DNA of 64,000 nucleotides from Bacteroidota bacterium (GCA_004293915.1 RDZG01000081.1:53932-117931); one strand, 5' to 3'. Numbered from the stretch's first letter, positions 8,232-16,302 are shown. A program made the numbers and translations. Notes: generated by a model from the sequence alone, not told the origin.

Positions 8232-8448
8232 AAAGGATTTGGAATAATTCTGTTGCTAATAAAAATTATAATAATGTTTCAAAAATTTGTAAAAACAAAA
8301 GCTTATATCAATAAACAAGATTTTCTTGTAATTTATTAGCGTATGAATTTGAGGAATGATTATCTAAAAAATGGTATAAAAATCAAAGAGGCTAATAAAG
8401 AAAACAAGCATTGTGTAAAAATTATCTAAAATTTAAAATTAAGTATTT
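8232..8448 (+). other. Gene-poor spacer with possible decayed coding sequence
   Basis: 217 bp between island genes with only short ORFs. A 28-codon ORF overlaps the previous stop (ATGA, from 8228). A fragment around 8339-8395 reads LAYEFEE, stop, LSKKWYKNQRG, which looks protein-like but is interrupted. It may be a lost gene of the cluster; no function is assigned. Confidence 0.3.
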
Positions 8449-8793
8449 ATGTCGGTTTCTAGCTACCTGAGTTCAATTGCTTCAAAACAAAAAGAAGTAG
8501 TAAGTAAAAAAGACCATATTGCAGATTTAAAAATTCAAATTGTTAAAGTTAGAGATGCAAAAACTAAAGAGTCTGATAATTATACTAAGCTAATTTCAAA
8601 CGCTAAAGAACAAAAGCAAAAATTTACTCTTCGTGAAAGAAAAGCTAGAGCTATTGCAGCAAGCAATCAAAAAATAGATGCTTTAAAAATTAAAATTGAG
8701 AAATTAAAAGAAGAAATATCTCGCATAAATGATAAAATCATTTTGGACAAGGAATATTTAGCAAAAGCAAGAAAAATAGAAAAGAAAAAATAA
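8449..8793 (+). CDS. Coiled-coil protein of the island
   Basis: 114 aa, highly charged, lysine-rich and almost entirely helical, with heptad-like spacing from residue 10 to the end (KIDALKIKIEKLKEEISRIN, then KIILDKEYLAKARKIEKKK). There is no signal peptide, catalytic motif or cysteine. It lies between the two paralogous small proteins, 20 bp before the second, which suggests a structural or adaptor role in a complex with them (inference). No known family recognised. Confidence 0.6.
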   Translation: MSVSSYLSSIASKQKEVVSKKDHIADLKIQIVKVRDAKTKESDNYTKLISNAKEQKQKFTLRERKARAIAASNQKIDALKIKIEKLKEEISRINDKIILDKEYLAKARKIEKKK

Positions 8794-8813
8794 TACACTT
8801 AAATATAATTAAA

Positions 8814-9140
8814 ATGGCAGCACCAGAATTTTCAATTACACACAACATGAAAGTTGGAACAATTGTAAAAAACTTTAAAGAAGTGTACGGAGGTACACTC
8901 CGTATCTATGATAAAATGAATCATATTGCAGATTCAAATGAACCAATTTCGAAATTTGCAGAAAAAGGAGTACCTGCTGCGGAAAAGTTTATGGCTGGTC
9001 CTGATTTAAAAATTCTGACTTTTAAAAAAAGATTGTTGGATAGCTACGGAATTGTAGCAAAAATTGCAGATTCAGATGATAAAAAAATTCTTGATGAGGC
9101 ATTGACACTTAAAGAAGTGAAATCAAAAAGTGGAAAATAA
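8814..9140 (+). CDS. Small island protein, paralogue of the 7848 gene
   Basis: 108 aa, soluble. It begins FSITHNMKVGTIVKNFKEVY then GGTLRIYDK, and ends IVAKIADSDDKKILDEALTL, the same bipartite pattern as the 7848 protein. Middle parts differ, so the two diverged long ago. The coding region overlaps the MazG-like gene by 11 bp in another frame, implying translational coupling. Function unknown; the conserved (V/I)AD..D and LTL motifs suggest a shared binding surface (inference). Confidence 0.65.
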   Translation: MAAPEFSITHNMKVGTIVKNFKEVYGGTLRIYDKMNHIADSNEPISKFAEKGVPAAEKFMAGPDLKILTFKKRLLDSYGIVAKIADSDDKKILDEALTLKEVKSKSGK

Positions 9141-9462
9141 AGATTCTATAAATAAAATGCTTGAGGCTATTGAAGTATTTCATGCTAAAAACGGATTTGA
9201 TATTCGAACTAAAAACATGAATACTTTACTGTATCGTCAAAACCTATTGATAGAAGAGCTTGGTGAAATAAGTCAGTGTATTACAAAAAACACTGGGAAT
9301 CTAGGTGAAGAGCATGCTGATTTATTTATTTTATTACTAGGCAATTGCATAACTATGGATATTGATATCTCTGAAGAGGTTTGGAAAAAACTACAAAAAA
9401 TTGAATCAAGAAGTGGAAAAAATGTATTTGGGTATAATAGAGTATCCGAATGGGGGAAATAA
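9130..9462 (+). CDS. MazG-like nucleotide pyrophosphohydrolase
   Basis: 110 aa all-alpha NTP pyrophosphatase-like protein. The metal-binding pattern ExxE...ExxD is seen as EELGE (E43, E46) and EEHAD (E61, D64), within helices LLIEELGEISQCI and HADLFILLLGNCI. Enzymes of this superfamily hydrolyse (d)NTPs to NMP and PPi. The protein is shorter than E. coli MazG (about 263 aa) and single-domain, as in phage and accessory-region homologues. The start overlaps the preceding gene by 11 bp. Last gene of the island cluster, with the boundary repeat beginning 25 bp downstream. Confidence 0.8.
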   Translation: MENKDSINKMLEAIEVFHAKNGFDIRTKNMNTLLYRQNLLIEELGEISQCITKNTGNLGEEHADLFILLLGNCITMDIDISEEVWKKLQKIESRSGKNVFGYNRVSEWGK

Positions 9463-9486
9463 CTAAAATTTTCTTTAAATTGTAAG

Positions 9487-9524
9487 TCACTAAAAAGCTG
9501 CCAAATGGCAGCTTTTTTTGTATA
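9487..9524. repeat. 38-bp island boundary repeat, copy 2
   Basis: 36 of 38 positions match 6958-6995, with the terminator loop inverted (AAAT). It closes the island at its right end, 21 bp before proA. Confidence 0.75.
9492..9519 (+). terminator. Terminator behind the island cluster
   Basis: GCTGCC, loop AAAT, GGCAGC and T7: the duplicate of the tRNA-Arg terminator, here ending transcription of the island genes before proA. Confidence 0.85.
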
Positions 9525-9545
9525 ATTGCAAAAAAATATAGTAAT

Positions 9546-10793
9546 ATGCAAAACCTTCAACTTTTTAAATCGGCACAGAAAGCATCACGCAAACTGAGTA
9601 TATTATCGGTAGATGTTATAAATAATATATTGCTCGAAGTGGCTCAAAAAACCCTTGCATCTATCCCGTTTTTAGTAGCCGAAAACCAAAAAGATTTGGC
9701 TCGAATGGAAAAATCGAATCCAAAATACGATAGACTTTTGCTTTCAGAATCTCGAATAATAAGTATTGCCGAAGATATAAAAAATGTTGCAAAATTAGAT
9801 TATCCTGTAGATAAACTATTGGAATCTAAAACATTAGCTAATGGTTTAAAACTCCGAAAAGTGAGTGTTCCGCTTGGTGTTGTTGGTATTATTTACGAAG
9901 CTAGACCAAATGTTACATTCGATTGTTTTTCGTTATGTCTAAAATCAGGCAATGTGGTGGTGCTAAAAGGCGGCAGCGATGCCGAATTTTCAAATATTGC
10001 AATCGTTAAAATTATCCACGAAGTTTTAGTAGAAAATGGATTGGACAAAAATGTCATAACGCTTTTGCCTGCCTCTCGCGAAGCTACCGAAGAGCTATTA
10101 AATGCGGTTGGTTATGTGGATGTGCTTATTCCACGAGGCAGCCAAAGTTTGATAGATTATGTACGAAACAATGCCAAAGTGCCTGTAATAGAGACCGGTG
10201 CAGGTATTGTGCATGTGTATTTTGATACTTTTGGTGATGTTGAAAAAGGAAAAAACATCATTAATAATTCTAAAACTCGTAGAGTTAGCGTTTGCAATGC
10301 CTTAGATTGTTTGTTGATTTCAAAATCTAGGCTTTCGGATTTGTATCAATTGGTCGAATTACTTGCAAAAAGTAATGTAATTATTTATGCTGATGATGAA
10401 GCTTATAAAATTTTAGTAGAAAAATATCCATCTAATTTATTACAAAAAGCTACACAAGAATCTTTTGGTACAGAGTTTTTGGATTATAAAATGGCAATCA
10501 AAACCATTGATACGATAGACGAAGCCATAGATTATATTGCCGAATATAGCTCGAAACATAGCGAAGCTATTGTGTCTGAAAATCAAGAACATATTGATTT
10601 GTTTTTAAAATCAGTTGATGCTTCTGCAGTTTATGCCAATGTTTCTACAGCTTTTACAGATGGTGCACAGTTTGGAATGGGAGCAGAAATTGGGATTAGC
10701 ACCCAAAAATTGCATGCTCGGGGACCAATGGCTTTGCCCGAACTCACAACCTATAAATGGTTAATTGAGGGAAATGGACAAATAAGGAGCTAA
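9546..10793 (+). CDS. proA: Glutamate-5-semialdehyde dehydrogenase (gamma-glutamyl phosphate reductase)
   Basis: 415 aa, normal ProA length. It is the NADPH-dependent second step of proline synthesis, converting glutamyl-5-phosphate to glutamate-5-semialdehyde. [17 protein letters not shown] and [15 protein letters not shown] form the cofactor region. The catalytic cysteine lies in [13 protein letters not shown], and [20 protein letters not shown] and [16 protein letters not shown] are the family C-terminal blocks. No proB is adjacent, so the proline pathway is dispersed. The upstream boundary is the island repeat. Confidence 0.97.
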   Translation: MQNLQLFKSAQKASRKLSILSVDVINNILLEVAQKTLASIPFLVAENQKDLARMEKSNPKYDRLLLSESRIISIAEDIKNVAKLDYPVDKLLESKTLANGLKLRKVSVPLGVVGIIYEARPNVTFDCFSLCLKSGNVVVLKGGSDAEFSNIAIVKIIHEVLVENGLDKNVITLLPASREATEELLNAVGYVDVLIPRGSQSLIDYVRNNAKVPVIETGAGIVHVYFDTFGDVEKGKNIINNSKTRRVSVCNALDCLLISKSRLSDLYQLVELLAKSNVIIYADDEAYKILVEKYPSNLLQKATQESFGTEFLDYKMAIKTIDTIDEAIDYIAEYSSKHSEAIVSENQEHIDLFLKSVDASAVYANVSTAFTDGAQFGMGAEIGISTQKLHARGPMALPELTTYKWLIEGNGQIRS

Positions 10794-10824
10794 GAAATAT
10801 TTGTTTTCGGGGGGTTAGCGTTAG

Positions 10825-10849
10825 TTACCAAAAAATACAATATTTTTTC
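10825..10849. repeat. 25-bp direct repeat, copy 1
   Basis: TTACCAAAAAATACAATATT followed by TTTTC; identical to 11273-11297. The two copies flank the broken toxin-antitoxin locus. Confidence 0.7.
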
Positions 10850-10858
10850 TATTATTTA

Positions 10859-10951
10859 TTATTTTCGGTAATGTGAAATAGCATTTTTTAAACGTTCATC
10901 CTTAAGTTTTTTAATTTCTTTAAGGAAAGTGCTTTTAAAGCCGACTTTCAT
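10859..10951 (-). pseudogene. Truncated RelE/ParE-type toxin
   Basis: A 30-codon ORF, MKVGFKSTFLKEIKKLKDER to HYRK then stop. It resembles only the first helices of RelE/ParE-superfamily toxins (usually 85-100 aa). Its ATG overlaps the antitoxin stop (ATGA), the usual coupling in such operons. The catalytic C-terminal strands are absent, so the toxin should be inactive. Confidence 0.6.
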
Positions 10952-11145
10952 TTTCCAAGTGCAGACATGATTTCGTTACGGCTTATAGAACTAGTTTTCA
11001 TCCCTTTCTCAATCTGTTGTGCTAATTGCCAATCTAACATTTCTGAAATACTTAATTCTTTTGCTGATAAACCAAGCTTTTTAACTAGATTAATTATAAA
11101 AGTTGCATCAGCTTTTTTTTCTGTATTAATAAGTATCGTTTGCAT
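10948..11145 (-). CDS. Antitoxin-like protein of a broken toxin-antitoxin pair
   Basis: 65 aa, beginning MQTILINTEKKADATFIINL. The N-terminal strand plus LVKKLGLSAKELS and the end TSSISRNEIMSALGK resemble the small antitoxins that precede RelE-type toxins in Bacteroidota. The start at 11145 is preferred over an earlier ATG because this N terminus is the conserved one. It is translationally coupled to a toxin gene cut to 30 codons. It may persist as an orphan antitoxin. No classical MetJ/Arc or PHD domain is obvious, so the family is uncertain. Confidence 0.6.
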   Translation of the reverse strand: MQTILINTEKKADATFIINLVKKLGLSAKELSISEMLDWQLAQQIEKGMKTSSISRNEIMSALGK

Positions 11146-11272
11146 AGTTTCTATTTTAAACAAATTTAAAAATTATAAGTTAAATTCAATATATATTTAG
11201 TGTATTTTCTCATTACTAGCCCGAAAATATTTTCGTAAAGCGAATTTTGTTATTTTCCATTTTTAATGTTCT

Positions 11273-11297
11273 TTACCAAAAAATACAATATTTTTTC
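11273..11297. repeat. 25-bp direct repeat, copy 2
   Basis: Identical to 10825-10849; lies 95 bp upstream of tRNA-Pro. Confidence 0.7.
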
Positions 11298-11391
11298 AAT
11301 TACTAACCATTTTTCGTAAGTCTTAAATTTATATCTTGTTGTCAGAAAATTTGAAATCATTTATCTAATTCCTAATTTTGTAGGCAAAAAT

Positions 11392-11465
11392 CGGGGAGTA
11401 GCGTAGCCTGGTATCGCGTTAGCATGGGGTGCTAGAGGTCGTGGGTTCAAATCCCGCCTCTCCGA
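11392..11465 (+). tRNA. tRNA-Pro (anticodon GGG)
   Basis: Acceptor CGGGGAG pairs with CTCTCCG. The anticodon stem TTAGC/GCTAG carries loop ATGGGGT with anticodon GGG. The T arm GTGGG/CCCGC has loop TTCAAAT. CCA is not encoded. The features GTAGCCTGGT and the 5' CGGGG are characteristic of bacterial tRNA-Pro. Confidence 0.93.
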
Positions 11466-11468
11466 CAT

Positions 11469-11509
11469 CAAAAAAAGGCATCAAACTATTTTTCGTTTGA
11501 TGCCTTTTT
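11469..11509. terminator. Bidirectional terminator between tRNA-Pro and ctp
   Basis: AAAAAAGGCATCAAAC and GTTTGATGCCTTTTT form a 10-bp GC-containing stem with flanking A and T runs. It serves the tRNA on + and the protease on - strand. Confidence 0.9.
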
Positions 11510-11526
11510 CTAATCTATTTCAATAA

Positions 11527-13161
11527 TTAAAACTTTCCTTTTTCAATTTTTTCGGCTTTGTCGAAAAGTTTCATGGCTTGCAAAAACACTTCGTCTTTTT
11601 CTAAATAAATAGAATAAAAACCTTCATTTTTCCAAACGCCACGAGCAATTAGCGATTTTACTTGATTTTTGATATATTCTTTTGAACGATTATAATCTTT
11701 TTCAACAAATTTTGCACCTTCTTTTTCTCCCATCGCAATCAAATCTTTGAGCATAGCATCAGTTATGTCAAACGTTTTTTTGAACGTTTCAAAAGGCATT
11801 TTTTCGAGTTCTTTTTTATTTGCAAAAATATATTCTAAGGTATATTCTCTTATAATTCCTTTATTATAAAGTTCTCCTAGATAAGCAGTTAGCATACTTG
11901 TATCGCGAGGAACAAAATAGTCGGGCATGATTCCACCACCGCCATAAACTGTTCTTCCTTTTGAAGTTTTAAATTGTAACTTTTTGTCAAATTTTATACT
12001 ATCTTGATTGAAAAACTCGCCTTTTTTGTATCGGTTAGACAAATCCATTTCGTAAGAATCGCCATCGCCTTTTGAGTAAGGTTTTTGAATACTTCTGCCA
12101 CTTGGCGTGTAGTATCTTGAAATAGTTAATCGCAATTCTGAATTATCGCCAAGTGGAATTGGCATTTGCACCAAGCCTTTGCCAAACGAACGTCTGCCAA
12201 CTACCAAGCCTCTGTCGTTATCTTGCAATGCACCAGAAACAATTTCAGAAGCCGAAGCGCTGCCTTCATCAACTAACACTATTACAGCACCTTTTTCGAA
12301 ATCGCCAGGAATGTAACAACGATGTTCTTGGTTGTATCTTGATTGTTTTCCTTTTGTAAAAACTATCATTTTGTCGCCACTCAAAAATTCGTCAGCCATT
12401 TTGGTTGCATGATCCATATAGCCACCTGGGTTTCCACGTAAATCTAAAACCATACGTTTTACACCTTTTGCTTTTAATTCTGTTAGTCCTTTTTTAAACT
12501 CTTCGTATGTTTTTTGTGCAAAACGATTTACTTTTATATAACCCGTTTGTTCGTCAATCATTATCGCAGCATCGACCGAAAAAGTAGGGATTTTATCTCT
12601 CGTAATGGTAAAATCCATCAATTTGGCAACACCTCTGCGTTTGATAGAAACTTTAACTTTGGTACCTTTTTTGCCTCTCAAATATTTAAAAACATCTTGA
12701 TTGGTTAGTTTGATGTTGAAAATATTTTTATCATCCACTTTCATGATTTTATCGCCAGCATTTAAACCAACTTGCTCCGATGGACCCGTTGGAATCACAC
12801 CCGAAACCAAAAGTGTATCTTTCATAATTTGAAACTCAATGCCAATACCTTCAAAATCGCTTTCGAGCTGGGCTTTTGCCATGTCAATATCTTTTGGAGG
12901 AATATACACCGAATGCGGATCAAGCTTTTCTAGCATTTTTGTAATTGCCTCATCTGTAAGCTCTTCGGTGTTTACAGTATCTACATATTCGCTACTAATA
13001 TAATGTATAATATCTCTAAATTTATTTGCCGAACGCAAAGGATCATTTCCTTTGGTTTCGTTTCCAAACATTTTGGCACCGATAAAAATACCTCCAATTA
13101 GCGTTATGGCAACAATTAATGGCAAACGAATTGCCCATTTTGAATTTTTTATTTCCGACAT
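11527..13161 (-). CDS. C-terminal processing protease, S41 family (CtpA/Prc)
   Basis: 544 aa periplasm-facing serine protease anchored by one N-terminal helix (residues 12-30). A PDZ domain lies around residues 95-180 (GIGIEFQ, GLNAGDKIMKVDD). The S41 core carries the Ser-Lys dyad: Ser303 in GSASASE and Lys328 in RRSFGKG, 25 residues apart as in E. coli Prc. RGNPGGYMDHA precedes it. These proteases trim the C termini of envelope proteins. A C-terminal extension of about 150 aa follows the core. Monocistronic. Confidence 0.93.
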   Translation of the reverse strand: MSEIKNSKWAIRLPLIVAITLIGGIFIGAKMFGNETKGNDPLRSANKFRDIIHYISSEYVDTVNTEELTDEAITKMLEKLDPHSVYIPPKDIDMAKAQLESDFEGIGIEFQIMKDTLLVSGVIPTGPSEQVGLNAGDKIMKVDDKNIFNIKLTNQDVFKYLRGKKGTKVKVSIKRRGVAKLMDFTITRDKIPTFSVDAAIMIDEQTGYIKVNRFAQKTYEEFKKGLTELKAKGVKRMVLDLRGNPGGYMDHATKMADEFLSGDKMIVFTKGKQSRYNQEHRCYIPGDFEKGAVIVLVDEGSASASEIVSGALQDNDRGLVVGRRSFGKGLVQMPIPLGDNSELRLTISRYYTPSGRSIQKPYSKGDGDSYEMDLSNRYKKGEFFNQDSIKFDKKLQFKTSKGRTVYGGGGIMPDYFVPRDTSMLTAYLGELYNKGIIREYTLEYIFANKKELEKMPFETFKKTFDITDAMLKDLIAMGEKEGAKFVEKDYNRSKEYIKNQVKSLIARGVWKNEGFYSIYLEKDEVFLQAMKLFDKAEKIEKGKF

Positions 13162-13301
13162 ATTTTTAAACTATTTAATACAACATTAGCAATATAATCT
13201 GTAAATATATAAAAAATGTGTGTGATGGTTTTTAGATTTTTTACTTTGTGGAATTTTTAATAAAATAAATACTTAATCAGAAAGAAATTTCAGTGATTAT
13301 G

Positions 13302-14063
13302 TTAAGCTAAAAAATTAAAAACAACGTCTTGAAATGCTTTTGGTTGCTCGGCTTGAATCCAATGTCCAGCATTTAAAATGGTTGTTGTTTGAGCGTTTGT
13401 AAAAATAGTTTGTATTAATTTAATATCATTTTCTGATATATAATTTGAGTTTTCGCCACGTAAAAAAAGTGTTGGAACAGAAATTGAGCTGTTTTTTAGT
13501 GATTCTTCGCCAATGCGATTTATTTGAGTTGTAAGCACAGGCAAATTCATCCGCCATTTAAAAATTCCATCTTCTGTTCGATATAAATTTTTCAATAAAA
13601 ACTGCCTTACGCCAAGTTCTGGAATGCTTTTAGCCATTATCTCATCAGCTTCTTGTCTGTTTTGCAATTTAGATAAATCAAGACTATGCAAAGCATCTAA
13701 TTCTCGTTGATGATGAGGTGGATAATAGCGAGGCGAAATATCTACAATGATTAGTTTTTCGATTTTTTGTGGATATTTTTGAGCAAAAGCCATGGCTGTT
13801 TTTCCACCCATCGAATGTCCAATCAAAATAATTTTTTCTAAGTTGTTTTGAACTAAAAATTGAACCAAATCTTCAGCCATTTCTTCGTACGTATGCGACT
13901 CGGTATGAGGCGATTGTCCATGATTACGTAAGTCTATCAAAAATACTTCATATTTTTCTGAAAAAGCCTTACTAACCGTTAGCCAATTGTCTGACGACCC
14001 AAAAAGTCCATGTAAAATTACGATTGGCTTGCCAGTGCCTAGCTTCCGAAAATAGAGATGCAT
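13302..14063 (-). CDS. Alpha/beta-hydrolase, YbfF-type esterase
   Basis: 253 aa cytoplasmic alpha/beta hydrolase. The oxyanion segment HGLFGSSDNW, the nucleophile elbow GHSMGGK (S84), an acidic residue in LFLRGENSNYI and the catalytic histidine in LNAGHWIQAEQP form the triad region. DLRNHGQSPH is typical of the YbfF/EPHX-like acyl esterase subgroup. The natural substrate is unknown. Separated from the glycosyltransferase upstream on the same strand by a 99-bp spacer with a long inverted repeat. Confidence 0.88.
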   Translation of the reverse strand: MHLYFRKLGTGKPIVILHGLFGSSDNWLTVSKAFSEKYEVFLIDLRNHGQSPHTESHTYEEMAEDLVQFLVQNNLEKIILIGHSMGGKTAMAFAQKYPQKIEKLIIVDISPRYYPPHHQRELDALHSLDLSKLQNRQEADEIMAKSIPELGVRQFLLKNLYRTEDGIFKWRMNLPVLTTQINRIGEESLKNSSISVPTLFLRGENSNYISENDIKLIQTIFTNAQTTTILNAGHWIQAEQPKAFQDVVFNFLA

Positions 14064-14114
14064 AATTAATTGATAATGGAAAGTTGAAAGTGGATAATGG
14101 GCAATAAAGAATGG

Positions 14115-14147
14115 AGAGTTGATAATTAATTCTCAATTATCAACTCT
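14115..14147. repeat. 13-bp perfect inverted repeat
   Basis: AGAGTTGATAATT, 7-nt loop, AATTATCAACTCT. It lies between two minus-strand genes; no T-run follows on either strand, so it is an attenuator-like or intergenic palindrome rather than a classical terminator. Confidence 0.7.
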
Positions 14148-14162
14148 ACATCCTCAATTAAA

Positions 14163-14906
14163 CTACATTCCTTCAAAAATTTTAAACTTAATCCCCCACT
14201 TATGCAAACGGTAAGAAATTGAAACTCCCATTACTCCTAAACCATATTTCACACTTCGTTTGAAGTTGATGCTACTTGCTTCTTTAAAATATTTGGTTGG
14301 GCAAGTAACTTCGCCAATTTCGAATCCAGCCATAGTGATTTGAGCAGCCATTTCGTTATCGAATACAAAATCGTCATTATTGTTTTCGAGCGGCAAAGTG
14401 GTCAATACTTTTTTACTAAAAGCCCGATAACCCGTATGATATTCCGCTAGTTTTTGGTTCATCATCACGTTTTGAAAAAATGTAAGAAAACGATTTGCAA
14501 TATATTTATACATTGGCATTCCACCTTTCAAAGCACCTTTGCCAAGTATGCGAGAACCAAACATAACATCGAAAAGTTCGTTGGCAATAGGATAAATCAT
14601 AGCCTCCAAAAGTAGTGGAGTGTATTGATAATCAGGATGTAACATTACCACAATATCAGCACCGGATTCTAAAGCTGCTTTATAACAAGTTTTTTGATTG
14701 CCACCATACCCACGGTTTTGCGGATGGCGAATCACTTTAGCAATGCCTAAGTTTTTGGCTACCTCAGATGTATGATCTTTTGAATGATCATCAACCAAAA
14801 TAACTTCATCTACTATAGAAAAAGGAATTTCTTTATATGTTTTTTCGAGTGTAACTGCAGCATTGTATGCAGGCATCACAACTACTATTTTTTTGCCATT
14901 TATCAT
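14163..14906 (-). CDS. Family 2 glycosyltransferase (dolichol-phosphate-mannose-synthase-like)
   Basis: 247 aa GT-A fold glycosyltransferase. It starts with IVVVMPAYNAAVTLEKT and VDEVILVDDHSKD, then HPQNRGYGGNQKTCYKAA, and carries the metal site region MLHPDYQY. There is no transmembrane tail (only weak hydrophobicity near residues 120-140). Members transfer a sugar from a nucleotide or lipid donor to a lipid acceptor or a wall glycan. The precise sugar cannot be determined. It stands alone, away from any polysaccharide cluster. Confidence 0.88.
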   Translation of the reverse strand: MINGKKIVVVMPAYNAAVTLEKTYKEIPFSIVDEVILVDDHSKDHTSEVAKNLGIAKVIRHPQNRGYGGNQKTCYKAALESGADIVVMLHPDYQYTPLLLEAMIYPIANELFDVMFGSRILGKGALKGGMPMYKYIANRFLTFFQNVMMNQKLAEYHTGYRAFSKKVLTTLPLENNNDDFVFDNEMAAQITMAGFEIGEVTCPTKYFKEASSINFKRSVKYGLGVMGVSISYRLHKWGIKFKIFEGM

Positions 14907-15071
14907 TTGGAATGTATTTGATATAAGTTGCGAATATAAAACTAAGTTCGATATTTAAAAAAGAAGTGATTATGTGGCTCGAATATTTACTTCTTTTTAA
15001 CTTTCAAAAATGATTTTTTCTTTGATAATTTTATTGTAAATTTGATTTTGATTATAAAATATCGTTTCAAA

Positions 15072-15275
15072 ATGAATACCATAATGATTCAGCCTAAAAA
15101 TAAGGCTCAAATTGACACCTTAATAGCTCTTGCAGCATCTTGGCAAGTAAAATGTGATTTTTTTGACATTGAAAAATTTGAAAACAATAGTTTAGCTGAT
15201 TTTTTCATAAACAGAGAAAATAAAGAACTTATGTCAGAAACAGAAGCGAATGATTTTTTAAATAAATTAGGTTAA
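15072..15275 (+). CDS. Antitoxin of a type II toxin-antitoxin pair
   Basis: 67 aa, MNTIMIQPKNKAQIDTLIAL, ending ELMSETEANDFLNKLG. The layout (N-terminal strand, acidic middle, C-terminal SETEANDFL segment) is typical of small antitoxins paired with RelE/ParE toxins in Bacteroidota, and resembles the orphan at 10948. The start at 15072 is used because the upstream ATG adds an unrelated, AT-rich N terminus. The stop overlaps the toxin start by one base (TAATG), so translation is coupled. Confidence 0.65.
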   Translation: MNTIMIQPKNKAQIDTLIALAASWQVKCDFFDIEKFENNSLADFFINRENKELMSETEANDFLNKLG

Positions 15276-15535
15276 TGGTCGTTAAATTCGAGAAAGGATT
15301 TGGATATCAAGCACTTAATCTTCCAAAAAGTACTCAAAAAAAAGTAAAAACATTAATTCAGAATATTACAAATGCTTCAACTATAGATAGCTTTAAGCCA
15401 AAAAGCATACATGGTTTTCCATATCTTTTTACAATCGAAATTGATAGCTATTATGTTGGTTATCAGATTATAAATAATGAAATAGTTTTTATAGGAATTG
15501 TTACGCATGATAAAATTTTTAGTATGTTTTTTTAA
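15275..15535 (+). CDS. RelE/ParE-superfamily toxin
   Basis: 86 aa basic protein: FEKGFGYQALNLPKSTQKKV, then HGFPYLFTIEIDSYYVGYQI and VFIGIVTHDKIFSMFF. The order of a helix pair followed by three strands ending in a histidine-containing C-terminal strand is that of RelE/ParE toxins, which cleave mRNA at the ribosome or act on gyrase. It is intact, unlike the copy at 10859. Coupled to the antitoxin by a 1-bp overlap; the tRNA-Arg(CCG) gene follows 80 bp later. Confidence 0.65.
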   Translation: MVVKFEKGFGYQALNLPKSTQKKVKTLIQNITNASTIDSFKPKSIHGFPYLFTIEIDSYYVGYQIINNEIVFIGIVTHDKIFSMFF

Positions 15536-15575
15536 CTATAATATTTTGTTTTGATTTCGATATATAAAAAAGAAG

Positions 15576-15605
15576 TTTAACAGATGAATAAAATTTTTAG
15601 TTTTG
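15576..15605 (+). promoter_or_regulatory. Putative promoter of tRNA-Arg(CCG)
   Basis: TAGTTTTG at 15598-15605 matches TAnnTTTG, but lies only 10 bp before the tRNA. The -33 element TTTAAC at 15576 is weak. Confidence 0.4.
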
Positions 15606-15615
15606 TGCCAAAATT

Positions 15616-15687
15616 GCATCCGTAGTTCAACGGATAGAATGTTAGATTCCGGTTCTGACGATGGGAGTTCGATTCTCTCCGGGTGCA
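15616..15687 (+). tRNA. tRNA-Arg (anticodon CCG)
   Basis: Acceptor GCATCCG pairs with CGGGTGC. The anticodon stem TTAGA/TCTGA carries loop TTCCGGT with anticodon CCG. The T arm GGGAG/CTCTC has loop TTCGATT. The D-arm sequence GTTCAACGGATAGAAT is typical of this isoacceptor. CCA is not encoded. Confidence 0.93.
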
Positions 15688-15737
15688 CAAATTTTAATCT
15701 TTTTATATTCAGTATTGCCACAGAATTTTAATTACAA

Positions 15738-16274
15738 ATGATTTTAACAGACCAACAAATTTTAGAGGAAATTAAAAAGGGTACAATCGTTTTAGATCCT
15801 TACGAACCCGCTTGTTTAGGCACAAATTCGTATGATGTGCACCTTGGAAAATACCTTGCCGTGTATACCGACCGCATTTTAGATGCCAAAAAACATAATA
15901 AAATTGAGGTTTTCGAGATTCCTGAAGAAGGTTTTGTGCTCGAACCAAACACATTGTATTTAGGTGTAACAAAAGAATATACAGAAACGCATGCTCATGT
16001 ACCTTTTTTAGAAGGCAAATCTAGTGTTGGCAGATTGGGAATTGACATACATGCCACTGCGGGCAAAGGCGATGTAGGTTTTTGCAACCAATGGACATTA
16101 GAAATATCAGTAAAAATGCCTGTAAGGGTATATTATAATATGCCAGTTGGTCAATTAATTTATTTTAAAGTGGATGGTGGAATTGAAAATTTTTATAATA
16201 AAAAACCAAATGCAAAATATAATGAGCGTACTATATACCCAGTAGAAAGTATGATGTGGAAAAACAAATTTTAA
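15738..16274 (+). CDS. dcd: dCTP deaminase
   Basis: 178 aa, of the homotrimeric dCTP deaminase/dUTPase family. It deaminates dCTP to dUTP for thymidylate synthesis. LGTNSYDVHLGKYL near the N terminus, LEGKSSVGRLGIDIHATAGK (phosphate and trimer contact), and WTLEISVKMP with the catalytic glutamate are all present. The C-terminal flap NAKYNERTIYP closes over the nucleotide. The sequence follows the mono-functional Dcd pattern. Followed 28 bp later by the esterase gene. Confidence 0.95.
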   Translation: MILTDQQILEEIKKGTIVLDPYEPACLGTNSYDVHLGKYLAVYTDRILDAKKHNKIEVFEIPEEGFVLEPNTLYLGVTKEYTETHAHVPFLEGKSSVGRLGIDIHATAGKGDVGFCNQWTLEISVKMPVRVYYNMPVGQLIYFKVDGGIENFYNKKPNAKYNERTIYPVESMMWKNKF

Positions 16275-16302
16275 TCTTTTTTATAACAAAAACTTAAAAA
16301 AT

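Noticed and set aside
8228..8448. 28-codon ORFs between island genes
   Set aside because: Not conserved-looking; the region was listed only as a possible decayed gene.
11222..11235. CGAAAATATTTTCG palindrome upstream of tRNA-Pro
   Set aside because: A 14-bp AT-rich palindrome with no other sign of a regulatory site.
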